Shown piece by piece: positions 1 through 7,606 of a stretch of 8,666 nucleotides of DNA. Location: contig SLSP01000322.1 in assembly GCA_007130345.1 (NCBI GenBank), forward strand, positions 1-8,666, read 5' to 3'. Source of the stretch: Thermoflexales bacterium (lineage in GTDB: Bacteria > Chloroflexota > Anaerolineae > B4-G1 > SLSP01). Within the stretch, counting starts at the first letter, position 1, and the number at the start of each line of letters is the position of its first letter. Position numbers and translations under genes: made by a program. Below the pieces are notes generated by a model. The model saw nothing but the letters and a program-made list of their open reading frames with translations. It had not been told where the DNA came from and searched no databases.

Positions 1-1809
1 CACGCCGACACCCTCGGTATGATCGCGGCCTCGGCGGCGCTGACCATCTCCGACATCCCCTTCTACGGCCCCATCGGCGGCGCGCGCATCGGCTGCATTG
101 ACGGCGAACTGGTGGTAAACCCCACCATCAGCCAGATGGAAGCGAGCACACTCGATCTCCAGGTGGCCGGGAGCGCGGACGCCATTATTATGGTGGAAGC
201 CGGCGCGGGCGAGATCGGCGAGGAGCAGATGCTCGACGCGCTGGAACTGGCGCACCAGTCCATCCAGGACGTGATCCGGGTGCAAGAGGAGATGCGCGCC
301 GCGCTCGGCAAGCCCAAGCGCGAGGATTACCCGCGCTTCGAGCTGCCCGCGTCGCTCAAGGAGCGCGTCCACGAGTTGGCCTACGACCGCCTGCGCCAGT
401 TGGTGGCCGAGACACAATTCCAGGGAAAGCGCGTTGAGCCGATCAACGTGTTAGAAGACGAGATCAAAGAGGCGTTGGCCGCAGAGGCCGAGGCCAATGA
501 GTGGAGCAACCGCGACATCGGCGATGCGTTCCACGACACGCTCAAGGAAGTTATCCGCGAGCGCATCCTGGATGAGGGCATCCGCCCCGATGGCCGCGAT
601 CCCCGCACCATCCGCGAGCTAGAAGCCGAGGTCGGCTTGGTGCCGCGCCCGCACGGTTCGGGCCTGTTCACCCGTGGCGAGACCCAGGCGCTCAGTCTGG
701 CGACCCTCGGTATGCCCGGCGAGGAGCAGGAGCTTGACGACCTCTTCCCCGAAGAGACCAAACGCTACATCCACCACTACAACTTCCCGCCCTTCTCCAC
801 CGGCGAGACCTGGTTCCTGCGCGGCCCCAAACGCCGCGAGATCGGCCACGGCGCCCTAGCGGAGCGCGCGCTGGAACCCGTGTTGCCCACCAAGGCGGAA
901 TTCCCGTACACCATCCGCGTCGTCAGCGAAGTGATGTCCTCCAATGGCAGCACCTCGATGGCCTCCACCTGTGGCTGCACCCTGGCGCTGATGGATGCCG
1001 GCGTGCCGATCAAGGCTCCCGTCGGCGGGATTGCGATGGGCCTGGTCAGTGACGGCAGCCGCTATCGCGTGCTCACCGACATCCAGGGGCTTGAGGATCA
1101 CCTGGGCGATATGGACTTCAAGGTCACGGGAACCCGCGAGGGGATCACGGCGCTGCAAATGGACATCAAAATCAAGGGCGTGACCCGTGCCATCCTCACC
1201 GAGGCGCTGGAACAGGCCAAGATCGCCCGCGAGCAGATCATCGACGTGATCGAGCAGACCCTCCCCGCGCCGCGCTCGGAGCTTTCCAAATACGCGCCCA
1301 AGATGCTGTCCACGCAGATTCCGGTGGACAAGATCGGCGCGCTCATCGGCCCCGGCGGGAAGAACATCCGGGCGCTGCAAGAAAAATACGAAGTCAAGAT
1401 CGACATCGAAGAGGATGGCACCGTCTTTGTGGCCGCCGCCAGTGGCGACGGCGCGCAGCAGGCGTTAGAATACATCAACGGGATGGCGGAAACCGCCGAA
1501 GAAGGCAAGGTCTACGAGGGCCGGGTCGTGCGCGTCGCCGACTTCGGGGCCTTCGTGGAAATCCTCCCCGGCACCGATGGGATGGTGCATATCTCGCAGC
1601 TTTCGGACACCCGCGTGGAGAGAGTCTCCGACGTGGTGAATGTCGGCGATGAGATTCTGGTGATGGTCACGGCCATCGACCGCGAGGGCAAAATCCGCCT
1701 CTCGCGCCAGGCCGTGCTGGAAAAATGGTCGCTGGAAGAGGCGAAAGCCCAGGACAACCCCCGCTCGGGGGGGCGGCGCGGAGGCGGGCGTTCTTCCCGG
1801 CGACGTTAA
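1..1809 (+). CDS. pnp: Polynucleotide phosphorylase (PNPase), 5' end missing
   Basis: PNPase degrades RNA 3' to 5' by phosphorolysis, releasing nucleoside diphosphates; in the cytoplasm it often works with RNase E or Y and a helicase. The reading frame is open from base 1, so the gene continues left of the window. About 602 residues are visible and roughly the first 100-130 of the usual ~700 are missing. Counting from the first visible codon, the end of the first RNase PH domain is followed by the helical linker and the second RNase PH domain (from about 190), which has the active-site stretch SSNGSTSMASTCG (313-325) and D366, D372 and K374 of EDHLGDMDFK. A KH domain with GPGG (450-453) and an S1 domain (about 503-572) follow. 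The protein ends in an Arg/Gly-rich tail. It probably shares a transcript with the small gene 24 bases downstream. Often rpsO lies upstream, but that would be outside the window. Identification is firm. Confidence 0.97.
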   Translation, partial: HADTLGMIAASAALTISDIPFYGPIGGARIGCIDGELVVNPTISQMEASTLDLQVAGSADAIIMVEAGAGEIGEEQMLDALELAHQSIQDVIRVQEEMRAALGKPKREDYPRFELPASLKERVHELAYDRLRQLVAETQFQGKRVEPINVLEDEIKEALAAEAEANEWSNRDIGDAFHDTLKEVIRERILDEGIRPDGRDPRTIRELEAEVGLVPRPHGSGLFTRGETQALSLATLGMPGEEQELDDLFPEETKRYIHHYNFPPFSTGETWFLRGPKRREIGHGALAERALEPVLPTKAEFPYTIRVVSEVMSSNGSTSMASTCGCTLALMDAGVPIKAPVGGIAMGLVSDGSRYRVLTDIQGLEDHLGDMDFKVTGTREGITALQMDIKIKGVTRAILTEALEQAKIAREQIIDVIEQTLPAPRSELSKYAPKMLSTQIPVDKIGALIGPGGKNIRALQEKYEVKIDIEEDGTVFVAAASGDGAQQALEYINGMAETAEEGKVYEGRVVRVADFGAFVEILPGTDGMVHISQLSDTRVERVSDVVNVGDEILVMVTAIDREGKIRLSRQAVLEKWSLEEAKAQDNPRSGGRRGGGRSSRRR

Positions 1810-1833
1810 TCTCAATAGCGCAGAGGAGATAAC

Positions 1834-2013
1834 ATGAATAAACAACCTGAAGTCAAGACATTGAGTGAGACAGAGCGGTTCGCAGTGTGGGTATCCCAAG
1901 AACCGGATAGCGGGGATACGCTTTACCATATCGAGGTCGATAACATCACCCTGCACCTCTTTGAAGAAGAGTGGGAAGAGTTTACTCAGTTAATGATGGA
2001 AGCCTTCCGCTAA
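1834..2013 (+). CDS. Small acidic protein of 59 residues, unknown function
   Basis: I do not recognise this family. The ATG is preceded by AGAGGAG (1822-1828) at a spacing of 5 bases, a near-ideal ribosome binding site, and the frame runs 59 codons to TAA. The gene sits 24 bases after pnp on the same strand and just before a strong terminator, so it is probably the last gene of the pnp transcript. The product is very acidic, with 14 Asp/Glu against 4 Lys/Arg. It has a hydrophilic start, a likely beta segment FAVWVS (16-21), a second one LYHIEVDNITLHLF (30-43), then a Glu-rich helix EEEWEEFTQLMMEAF (44-58). There is no signal peptide, membrane segment or Cys/His metal site. The beta-beta-alpha pattern resembles other small domains of unknown function, but I infer no role. 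That the gene is real rests on the ribosome binding site, the tight spacing and the non-random protein pattern. Confidence 0.72.
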   Translation: MNKQPEVKTLSETERFAVWVSQEPDSGDTLYHIEVDNITLHLFEEEWEEFTQLMMEAFR

Positions 2014-2035
2014 CCCTTGTACGTTCACACATCAT

Positions 2036-2074
2036 CGTAGCGCGGGTATTCGATGCCCGCGCTACGTGCTTTTT
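2036..2074 (+). terminator. Intrinsic terminator of the pnp/small-gene transcript
   Basis: A perfect 11-bp stem, CGTAGCGCGGG (2036-2046) pairing with CCCGCGCTACG (2056-2066), has a 9-base loop and is followed within 3 bases by a run of five T (2070-2074). It lies 22 bases after the stop of the 59-codon gene and before the clpC promoter, so it separates the two transcription units. Confidence 0.85.
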
Positions 2075-2102
2075 GCGCCATTCCACGTAATCACGCATTT
2101 TA

Positions 2103-2111
2103 TGCTATAAT
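2103..2111 (+). promoter_or_regulatory. Extended -10 promoter, probably for clpC
   Basis: TGC followed directly by TATAAT (2106-2111) is a perfect extended -10 element. The -35 region is poor: the best candidate, TTCCAC at 2081-2086, has 19-base spacing, and extended -10 promoters can do without one. The start of transcription would be near 2118, giving a leader of about 247 nt before clpC. I saw no CIRCE operator and no obvious CtsR-type tandem repeat around it, so heat-shock control of the classical kind is not visible. Confidence 0.6.
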
Positions 2112-2149
2112 AGGACTAGCTATCGGACACTTAGAAGATTACGAGACGG

Positions 2150-2309
2150 GTGTTGCGTGTTGCGTGTTGCGTATTCGCCATATCGTGCAGCTCGTGCCGG
2201 ATTGCCAAATCCGGCCAAGCGGGGATTTGATAATCCCCTCGGAGCCATGTGTGGTGCGTGGCGAGGACTTTGCGACAACAACCAACACGCAATACGCAAC
2301 ACGCAACAC
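2150..2309. repeat. Inverted arrays of a 7-base repeat flanking two hairpins
   Basis: The left arm holds three copies of GTGTTGC (2150-2170) followed by GTATT. The right arm (2284-2309) holds the same heptamer type on the opposite strand: AACACGC, AATACGC, AACACGC, AACAC. The arms share a perfect 19-bp inverted repeat, GTGTTGCGTGTTGCGTATT (2157-2175), with its reverse complement at 2291-2309. Between them, 115 bp carry two REP-like hairpins. The element lies in the leader of clpC, downstream of its promoter, so in RNA it could form a long stem-loop with two inner hairpins. It has no coding capacity. Origin as a mobile or amplifying non-autonomous repeat is inference. Confidence 0.75.
2196..2238. 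repeat. Tandem pair of REP-like palindromes
   Basis: Two hairpins stand 5 bases apart. GCCGGATT / AATCCGGC (2196-2203 and 2208-2215) encloses the loop GCCA. GGGGATT / AATCCCC (2221-2227 and 2232-2238) encloses TGAT. Read on the appropriate strand both loops fit TGRY, and the arms share the GGATT core. A second pair of the same design lies after clpC. Confidence 0.7.
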
Positions 2310-2364
2310 AAAAAGGTATATCAAGGTGTTTCGCACATTGTGGGACAATAATTGAGGCTATACT

Positions 2365-4860
<2,496 letters not shown>

Positions 4861-4878
4861 TCGGGCTGGTGTCACGGG

Positions 4879-4909
4879 AAACGGCGGAATCTGTGAGATT
4901 CCGCCGTTT
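4879..4909 (+). terminator. Hairpin terminator after clpC
   Basis: A perfect 13-bp stem, AAACGGCGGAATC (4879-4891) with GATTCCGCCGTTT (4897-4909), and a 5-base loop begin 19 bases after the clpC stop. The following bases (GGTTTGGG) lack a real T run, so termination may be weaker than usual or need help. Position and stem strength still favour this role. Confidence 0.65.
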
Positions 4910-4948
4910 GGTTTGGGAGGCAGGCTATAACTCTACTGAAAGCACCCT

Positions 4949-5044
4949 AAAAATCCGATTTTTTAGAGACTTGATACTACAGTGGATTTTCCGCGTGCGA
5001 ATTTCATATAGGTAGTAGGTCGCGTGTGGAAAAATCGGATTTTT
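4949..5044. repeat. 15-bp inverted repeat pair, AT-rich element of 96 bp
   Basis: AAAAATCCGATTTTT (4949-4963) recurs as its exact reverse complement AAAAATCGGATTTTT (5030-5044). Each copy is also palindromic about its central base. The 66 bp between contain a smaller pair, TACTAC (4975-4980) and GTAGTA (5012-5017). The element lies between the convergent 3' ends of clpC and xerD and has no coding capacity. It could be a short MITE-like insertion, or T-rich termination signals used from both sides. No flanking target duplication is evident. Confidence 0.55.
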
Positions 5045-5057
5045 GGACTTTTTTCCA

Positions 5058-5109
5058 GGGGAACGTCAGTTCCCCGTTTTGAAGTATAGGCGCGGATCTG
5101 ACGATCCGC
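5058..5109. repeat. Second pair of REP-like palindromes
   Basis: GGGGAAC / GTTCCCC (5058-5064 and 5069-5075) encloses GTCA and is followed by GTTTT. GCGGATC / GATCCGC (5092-5098 and 5103-5109) encloses TGAC. Arms of 7 bp and 4-base loops of type TGRY (on one strand) match the pair in the clpC leader. They lie downstream of xerD on the - strand and may help end that transcript, although no T run follows on that strand. Confidence 0.7.
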
Positions 5110-5151
5110 TTTGAGCGAGGCTAACTGAGAGAAGACTTCCACCGCGCTGTA

Positions 5152-6066
5152 CTAGACCGCCTCCTCATCCGCACGCGCGCGCGGATGCGCCTCAAGATAA
5201 ATCTCCCGCGCGCGGCCCCGCGTGACGTTGGCATAAATCTGCGTGGTGGCGAGGCTTTCGTGCCCAAGTAGCTCCTGCACAACGCGCAGATCGGCGCCGC
5301 CATCCAGCAGATGCGTGGCGAAGGTGTGCCGCAGGAGATGCGGGGTCACGGTTTCTGCGATGCCCGCCGCGATGCCCGCCTTGCGCGTGACCGTGCTCAC
5401 CGACCGCACCGAGAGGCGCGTGCCGAGCCGGTTCAGGAAGAGGGCCTGGGTGGAAGCGCGCCCCAGTTGCTCCGGGCGGCCTACAGTGATGTAGGCCCGC
5501 AGGGCCGCGATTGCCGGGCGTCCGAGCAGCACCACGCGCTCTTTGTTGCCCTTACCCACCACGCGCACCTCGCCGGTTTGCAGGTTCACATCCCCCAAAT
5601 TGAGGCTCTCCAACTCGCTGACCCGCACCCCGGTGGCGTAGAGCATCTCCAAAATCGCGCGGTCGCGCAATCCCTGGGGCGTGCTGGTATCAGGCGCGGC
5701 CAACAGCCGCGCGACCTCCGTGGCGGTCAGGTAACGGGGCAAGCGTTGCGGGATGCGTGGCGCGTAGACGCGGCGGAAGAGGTTGTGCGCCCAGGCGTCC
5801 TGGCGCACCAGATAGTCGCCAAAGGCGCGTAGCTCGAACACCCGGCGCGCGATGCTGGCTCGCGCGTACTCTTCCGCGTACAGAACCTCCAGATAGTCGC
5901 GCACCAAGTCGCGGGTTAGCTCGGCCAGGGTCGTAACACCAATCTCCACACAGTGATCCAGGAATTGGCCGATGTCGGTGCCGTAATTCTTGACAGTGTA
6001 GGGGGAAGCGTTCTCCTGATCCAGCGCCACAAGATAGCGCTCCAGCCAGCGATGCAGCGTCGTCAT
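5152..6066 (-). CDS. xerD: XerC/XerD-family tyrosine site-specific recombinase
   Basis: Xer recombinases resolve chromosome dimers at dif sites near the terminus, acting with FtsK. The 304 residues are normal for the family. An N-terminal SAM-like DNA-binding domain (about 1-105) precedes the catalytic domain. All catalytic residues are visible: R148 in TGVRVSEL, K172 in GKGNKERVV, H243 and R246 in HLLRH, H269 in LLGH, and the nucleophile Y278 in TTQIYANV. Spacing and numbering are almost those of E. coli XerD, and the C-terminus carries the XerC/D-like HPRA. The ATG at 6066 is the only reasonable start: an in-frame stop lies six codons upstream. Its ribosome binding site is weak (GAAGG about 12 bases away). 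The gene lies 82 bases downstream of the metallohydrolase on the same strand, with a hairpin between. No integrase-type att site or cargo is seen, so a housekeeping role is more likely than a mobile element. Confidence 0.92.
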   Translation of the reverse strand: MTTLHRWLERYLVALDQENASPYTVKNYGTDIGQFLDHCVEIGVTTLAELTRDLVRDYLEVLYAEEYARASIARRVFELRAFGDYLVRQDAWAHNLFRRVYAPRIPQRLPRYLTATEVARLLAAPDTSTPQGLRDRAILEMLYATGVRVSELESLNLGDVNLQTGEVRVVGKGNKERVVLLGRPAIAALRAYITVGRPEQLGRASTQALFLNRLGTRLSVRSVSTVTRKAGIAAGIAETVTPHLLRHTFATHLLDGGADLRVVQELLGHESLATTQIYANVTRGRAREIYLEAHPRARADEEAV

Positions 6067-6089
6067 CGGCGCGGATGGCCTTCAAACAG

Positions 6090-6122
6090 CAACGGGAAAC
6101 GTTTTCGCCACGTTTCCCGTTG
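6090..6122 (-). terminator. Hairpin between the metallohydrolase and xerD
   Basis: A perfect 13-bp stem, CAACGGGAAACGT (6090-6102) with ACGTTTCCCGTTG (6110-6122), and a 7-base loop begin 26 bases after the hydrolase stop on the - strand. Only GCTGTTTG follows, without a solid T run, so it may be a partial terminator or an RNA-stabilising end that lets some transcription continue into xerD. No separate xerD promoter fits between the hairpin and its start. Confidence 0.55.
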
Positions 6123-6148
6123 GTGATTAGCCCCTGGTTCGCCCCAAG

Positions 6149-6988
6149 TCACCCCTGCTCCTCAGCCAACTCGCGGTAGACGCTCAAAATGTTAGCGATG
6201 TGCAGTTGGTGACTGGCGATGCCCAGGGGCACCCGTTCCAGACCGCAATCTTCCAGGGGGATATTCCGAATTTCTTTAGGGTCCCAACCCTCATCCAGCG
6301 CGATTTGCGCCTTCTCGCGCGCGCAATTGAGATACACGATATAGCGATCCAGCACCGTATGCACTTCGCCGCGCAAGATCACCTCGCCGTGCCCCTGGAT
6401 CAACGTATCCGGCGACAGCTCTTTAATCAACTTGAGCGTCGCCATCTGCTGACCCCAATTGCCGTCGGCAATGATGGGAATTGCCATCACCGCGTCGCCG
6501 GTGATGAGCACTTCTTCTTCCTCATAGAAAATGCCGATGTTGTCGGCGGTGTGTCCGGGCAGGGCGAACATCCTGAACGTCTTCTTGCCCGCTCTCAGGA
6601 GCATTTCCCCGGTATCAAAAGTAACGTTGGGGATGCGCAACACAACGTCATCGAAAATCGGATCATTTCTACGGGCTTCTGCCAGAGAGTCCTCGCCAAT
6701 TTCCAAGAGCTTCTGACGGCAACGCTCGTGCGCCAACACATCGAGATGCGCGGGATAGGGAGACAGACCATAGACGTGATCTATATGATGATGGGTCAGG
6801 ATCAGCGTGTGGAAATCCAGCCCGGTGTGAACGTGAAGAAAGCGCGCGATCTGGCGCGCTTCATCTGGAAAAGGTAGCCCGTCCACTATAATCAGCCCTT
6901 CTCCCGTTAGAATAGCGACGGAATTCACCAGAGCGTATCGGTCGCTGGTAAAAAGATAGATTTCTTCAGTAACTCGTTCCCAATACAT
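6149..6988 (-). CDS. MBL-fold metallohydrolase, substrate unknown
   Basis: This is a metallo-beta-lactamase-fold hydrolase, a two-zinc cytosolic enzyme. The family includes glyoxalase II, lactonases and related thioester or ester hydrolases. The chosen start at 6988 gives 279 residues; the ATG has GAGGAAA 4 bases upstream. An upstream in-frame ATG at 7057 would add 23 residues but overlaps the -35 box of the promoter, so it is unlikely to be used. On this numbering the metal ligands are complete: HHHIDH (66-71), H146 in PGHT, D165 in ITGDAV and H200 in GHG. This matches the binuclear hydrolase set and not class B beta-lactamases, which lack the Asp of GDA. A helical C-terminal part (about 210-279) could shape the substrate pocket. 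No signal peptide is seen from this start. Neighbours give no hint of the substrate. Confidence 0.88.
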   Translation of the reverse strand: MYWERVTEEIYLFTSDRYALVNSVAILTGEGLIIVDGLPFPDEARQIARFLHVHTGLDFHTLILTHHHIDHVYGLSPYPAHLDVLAHERCRQKLLEIGEDSLAEARRNDPIFDDVVLRIPNVTFDTGEMLLRAGKKTFRMFALPGHTADNIGIFYEEEEVLITGDAVMAIPIIADGNWGQQMATLKLIKELSPDTLIQGHGEVILRGEVHTVLDRYIVYLNCAREKAQIALDEGWDPKEIRNIPLEDCGLERVPLGIASHQLHIANILSVYRELAEEQG

Positions 6989-7028
6989 ACGTTTTCCTCG
7001 TGCCCCACAAGACTTCAATGCTACCCAG

Positions 7029-7057
7029 AGAATAACACAGGCAGAGGGCAAAGTCAA
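7029..7057 (-). promoter_or_regulatory. Sigma-70-type promoter of the metallohydrolase
   Basis: On the - strand TTGACT (7057-7052) and TATTCT (7034-7029) are separated by exactly 17 bases. Transcription would start near 7022, giving a leader of about 33 nt with a strong Shine-Dalgarno before the ATG at 6988. Confidence 0.75.
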
Positions 7058-7110
7058 GGTTGCTTTACATAACGTGCAAAACGCGGGCGGGATATCGTGG
7101 AGGACTATGC

Positions 7111-7142
7111 AAAAAGGCGCGCCTGTATCGGCGCGCCTTTTC
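7111..7142 (-). terminator. Intrinsic terminator of the 6S-like RNA (bidirectional shape)
   Basis: A perfect 12-bp stem, AAAAGGCGCGCC (7112-7123) with GGCGCGCCTTTT (7130-7141), and a 6-base loop read on the - strand into five T residues (+ strand A run 7111-7115). T residues also follow on the + strand, so it could stop transcription from either side. On the - strand it closes the 6S-like RNA gene just before the hydrolase promoter. Confidence 0.85.
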
Positions 7143-7159
7143 CGATGTACATGATGCCA

Positions 7160-7330
7160 GCACCCGCCGTGCCGTGTGCCGTTGGTTTTGACCCTGCGAA
7201 CGCAGGTGGGGTCCCGCCGAACGCCTCCGCCTTGCTTAGTAGCTATCGCGTTATCGCTCTAGGACTAAAGACCCCGTTTCTTAAAGTGTTGGCTCAAAAC
7301 CCCGTATCGGCTTCACGCACACGGCAGGTA
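7160..7330 (-). ncRNA. ssrS: Probable 6S RNA, regulator of RNA polymerase
   Basis: 6S RNA mimics an open promoter and sequesters the housekeeping RNA polymerase holoenzyme in slow growth. The evidence is structural. On the - strand TGCCGTGTGC (7326-7317) pairs with GCACACGGCA (7179-7170) as the outer closing stem, and GGTTTTGA (7301-7294) pairs with TCAAAACC (7191-7184) as the inner part. A large asymmetric bubble follows, whose 3' side carries the small hairpin CCTGC-GTTC-GCAGG (7206-7193). Beyond it GGGGTC (7275-7270) and GACCCC (7213-7208) start the long apical arm. This is the 6S plan: closing stem, central bubble with a 3'-strand hairpin, terminal arm, about 170 nt. TTTTGAGCC is also 6S-like. 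It has its own promoter and intrinsic terminator. The ends are estimates. Another structured RNA cannot be fully excluded without a covariance search. Confidence 0.8.
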
Positions 7331-7333
7331 GTC

Positions 7334-7364
7334 AGTATAATACCATACTTCCAAAAGAAGGCAA
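7334..7364 (-). promoter_or_regulatory. Promoter of the 6S-like RNA
   Basis: On the - strand, TTGCCT (7364-7359) is followed after 16 bases by TATTAT (7342-7337), or after 19 bases by the overlapping TATACT (7339-7334). Either places the start at about 7327-7331, exactly at the first base pairs of the RNA closing stem. Confidence 0.65.
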
Positions 7365-7381
7365 CTTTGCGTTTGATAACA

Positions 7382-7438
7382 TTATGAGGACGCTCCAGGC
7401 CCCCGTCCCTGGGGGAAATTGGGGCTTGCTCATAAGCC
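7382..7438. repeat. GC-rich nested palindromic block upstream of the 6S-like RNA
   Basis: TTATGAG (7382-7388) and CTCATAA (7429-7435) form an outer inverted repeat. Inside it, CCCCC (7400-7404) and GGGGG (7411-7415) form a hairpin, and GGCTT / AAGCC (7423-7427 and 7434-7438) offers an alternative. It lies between the 6S-like promoter and the divergent promoter of the beta-helix gene. No function is recognised; it may be a regulatory site or a structured leader. Confidence 0.4.
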
Positions 7439-7519
7439 TCTGTCACGAGAGAACTATCTGGCGCTCGGATTTTAACCAATTTGTAACACACGAGAAACAT
7501 AATTTAGAAGATAATGTAT

Positions 7520-7525
7520 TATAAT
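7520..7525 (+). promoter_or_regulatory. Candidate -10 box for the beta-helix gene
   Basis: A perfect TATAAT lies in an AT-rich stretch 81 bases before the ATG at 7607. No good -35 is present at 16-18 bases. An alternative, TTGTAA (7481-7486) with TTTAGA (7503-7508) at 16 bases, is possible. The rest of 7440-7606 shows no gene; a small inverted repeat CTAAC/GTTAG (7531-7543) is all I see. Confidence 0.35.
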
Positions 7526-7606
7526 AACTACTAACTCCGTTAGCTTGTTGGATACTCTCAGAAGTACCCATATAGTGGAAAGCGTGTTGCAGTAAGGAGA
7601 TCAACG

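Noticed and set aside
856..1380. Long antisense frames inside pnp, and similar ones inside clpC and xerD
   Set aside because: High GC content at third positions leaves antisense frames open. The sense frames carry complete family motifs and the antisense ones have none.
2150..2309. Short repeats considered as a CRISPR array
   Set aside because: The unit is only 7 bases and directly tandem, with no spacers, and the arms are inverted. No cas gene is near.
2053..2355. Open reading frames on both strands across the clpC leader (up to 100 codons)
   Set aside because: They are translations of the heptamer repeats and hairpins, run through the promoter, and have no ribosome binding site. Their repetitive Arg-Asn-Thr-Gln or Val-Leu-Arg strings are artefacts.
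4949..5044. The inverted repeat pair as ends of an insertion sequence
   Set aside because: Only 66 bases lie between, with no transposase and no target duplication. At most it is a non-autonomous element.
5152..6066. The tyrosine recombinase as the integrase of a mobile element
   Set aside because: No tRNA gene, att repeats, excisionase or cargo genes are nearby, and its catalytic layout and length are those of housekeeping Xer proteins.
7180..7300. Possible SRP RNA, tmRNA, or riboswitch of the beta-helix gene in the structured stretch
   Set aside because: The SRP GGAAGGAAGCAGC-type core and a tmRNA tRNA-like end with a tag frame are absent. The promoter and terminator are on the - strand, not facing the beta-helix gene. 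6S fits better.
7097..7387. A + strand open reading frame of 96 codons in the gap left of the beta-helix gene
   Set aside because: It covers the terminator, the whole 6S-like RNA and its promoter on the opposite strand, has no ribosome binding site, and gives a Pro/Ala-rich non-protein-like sequence.
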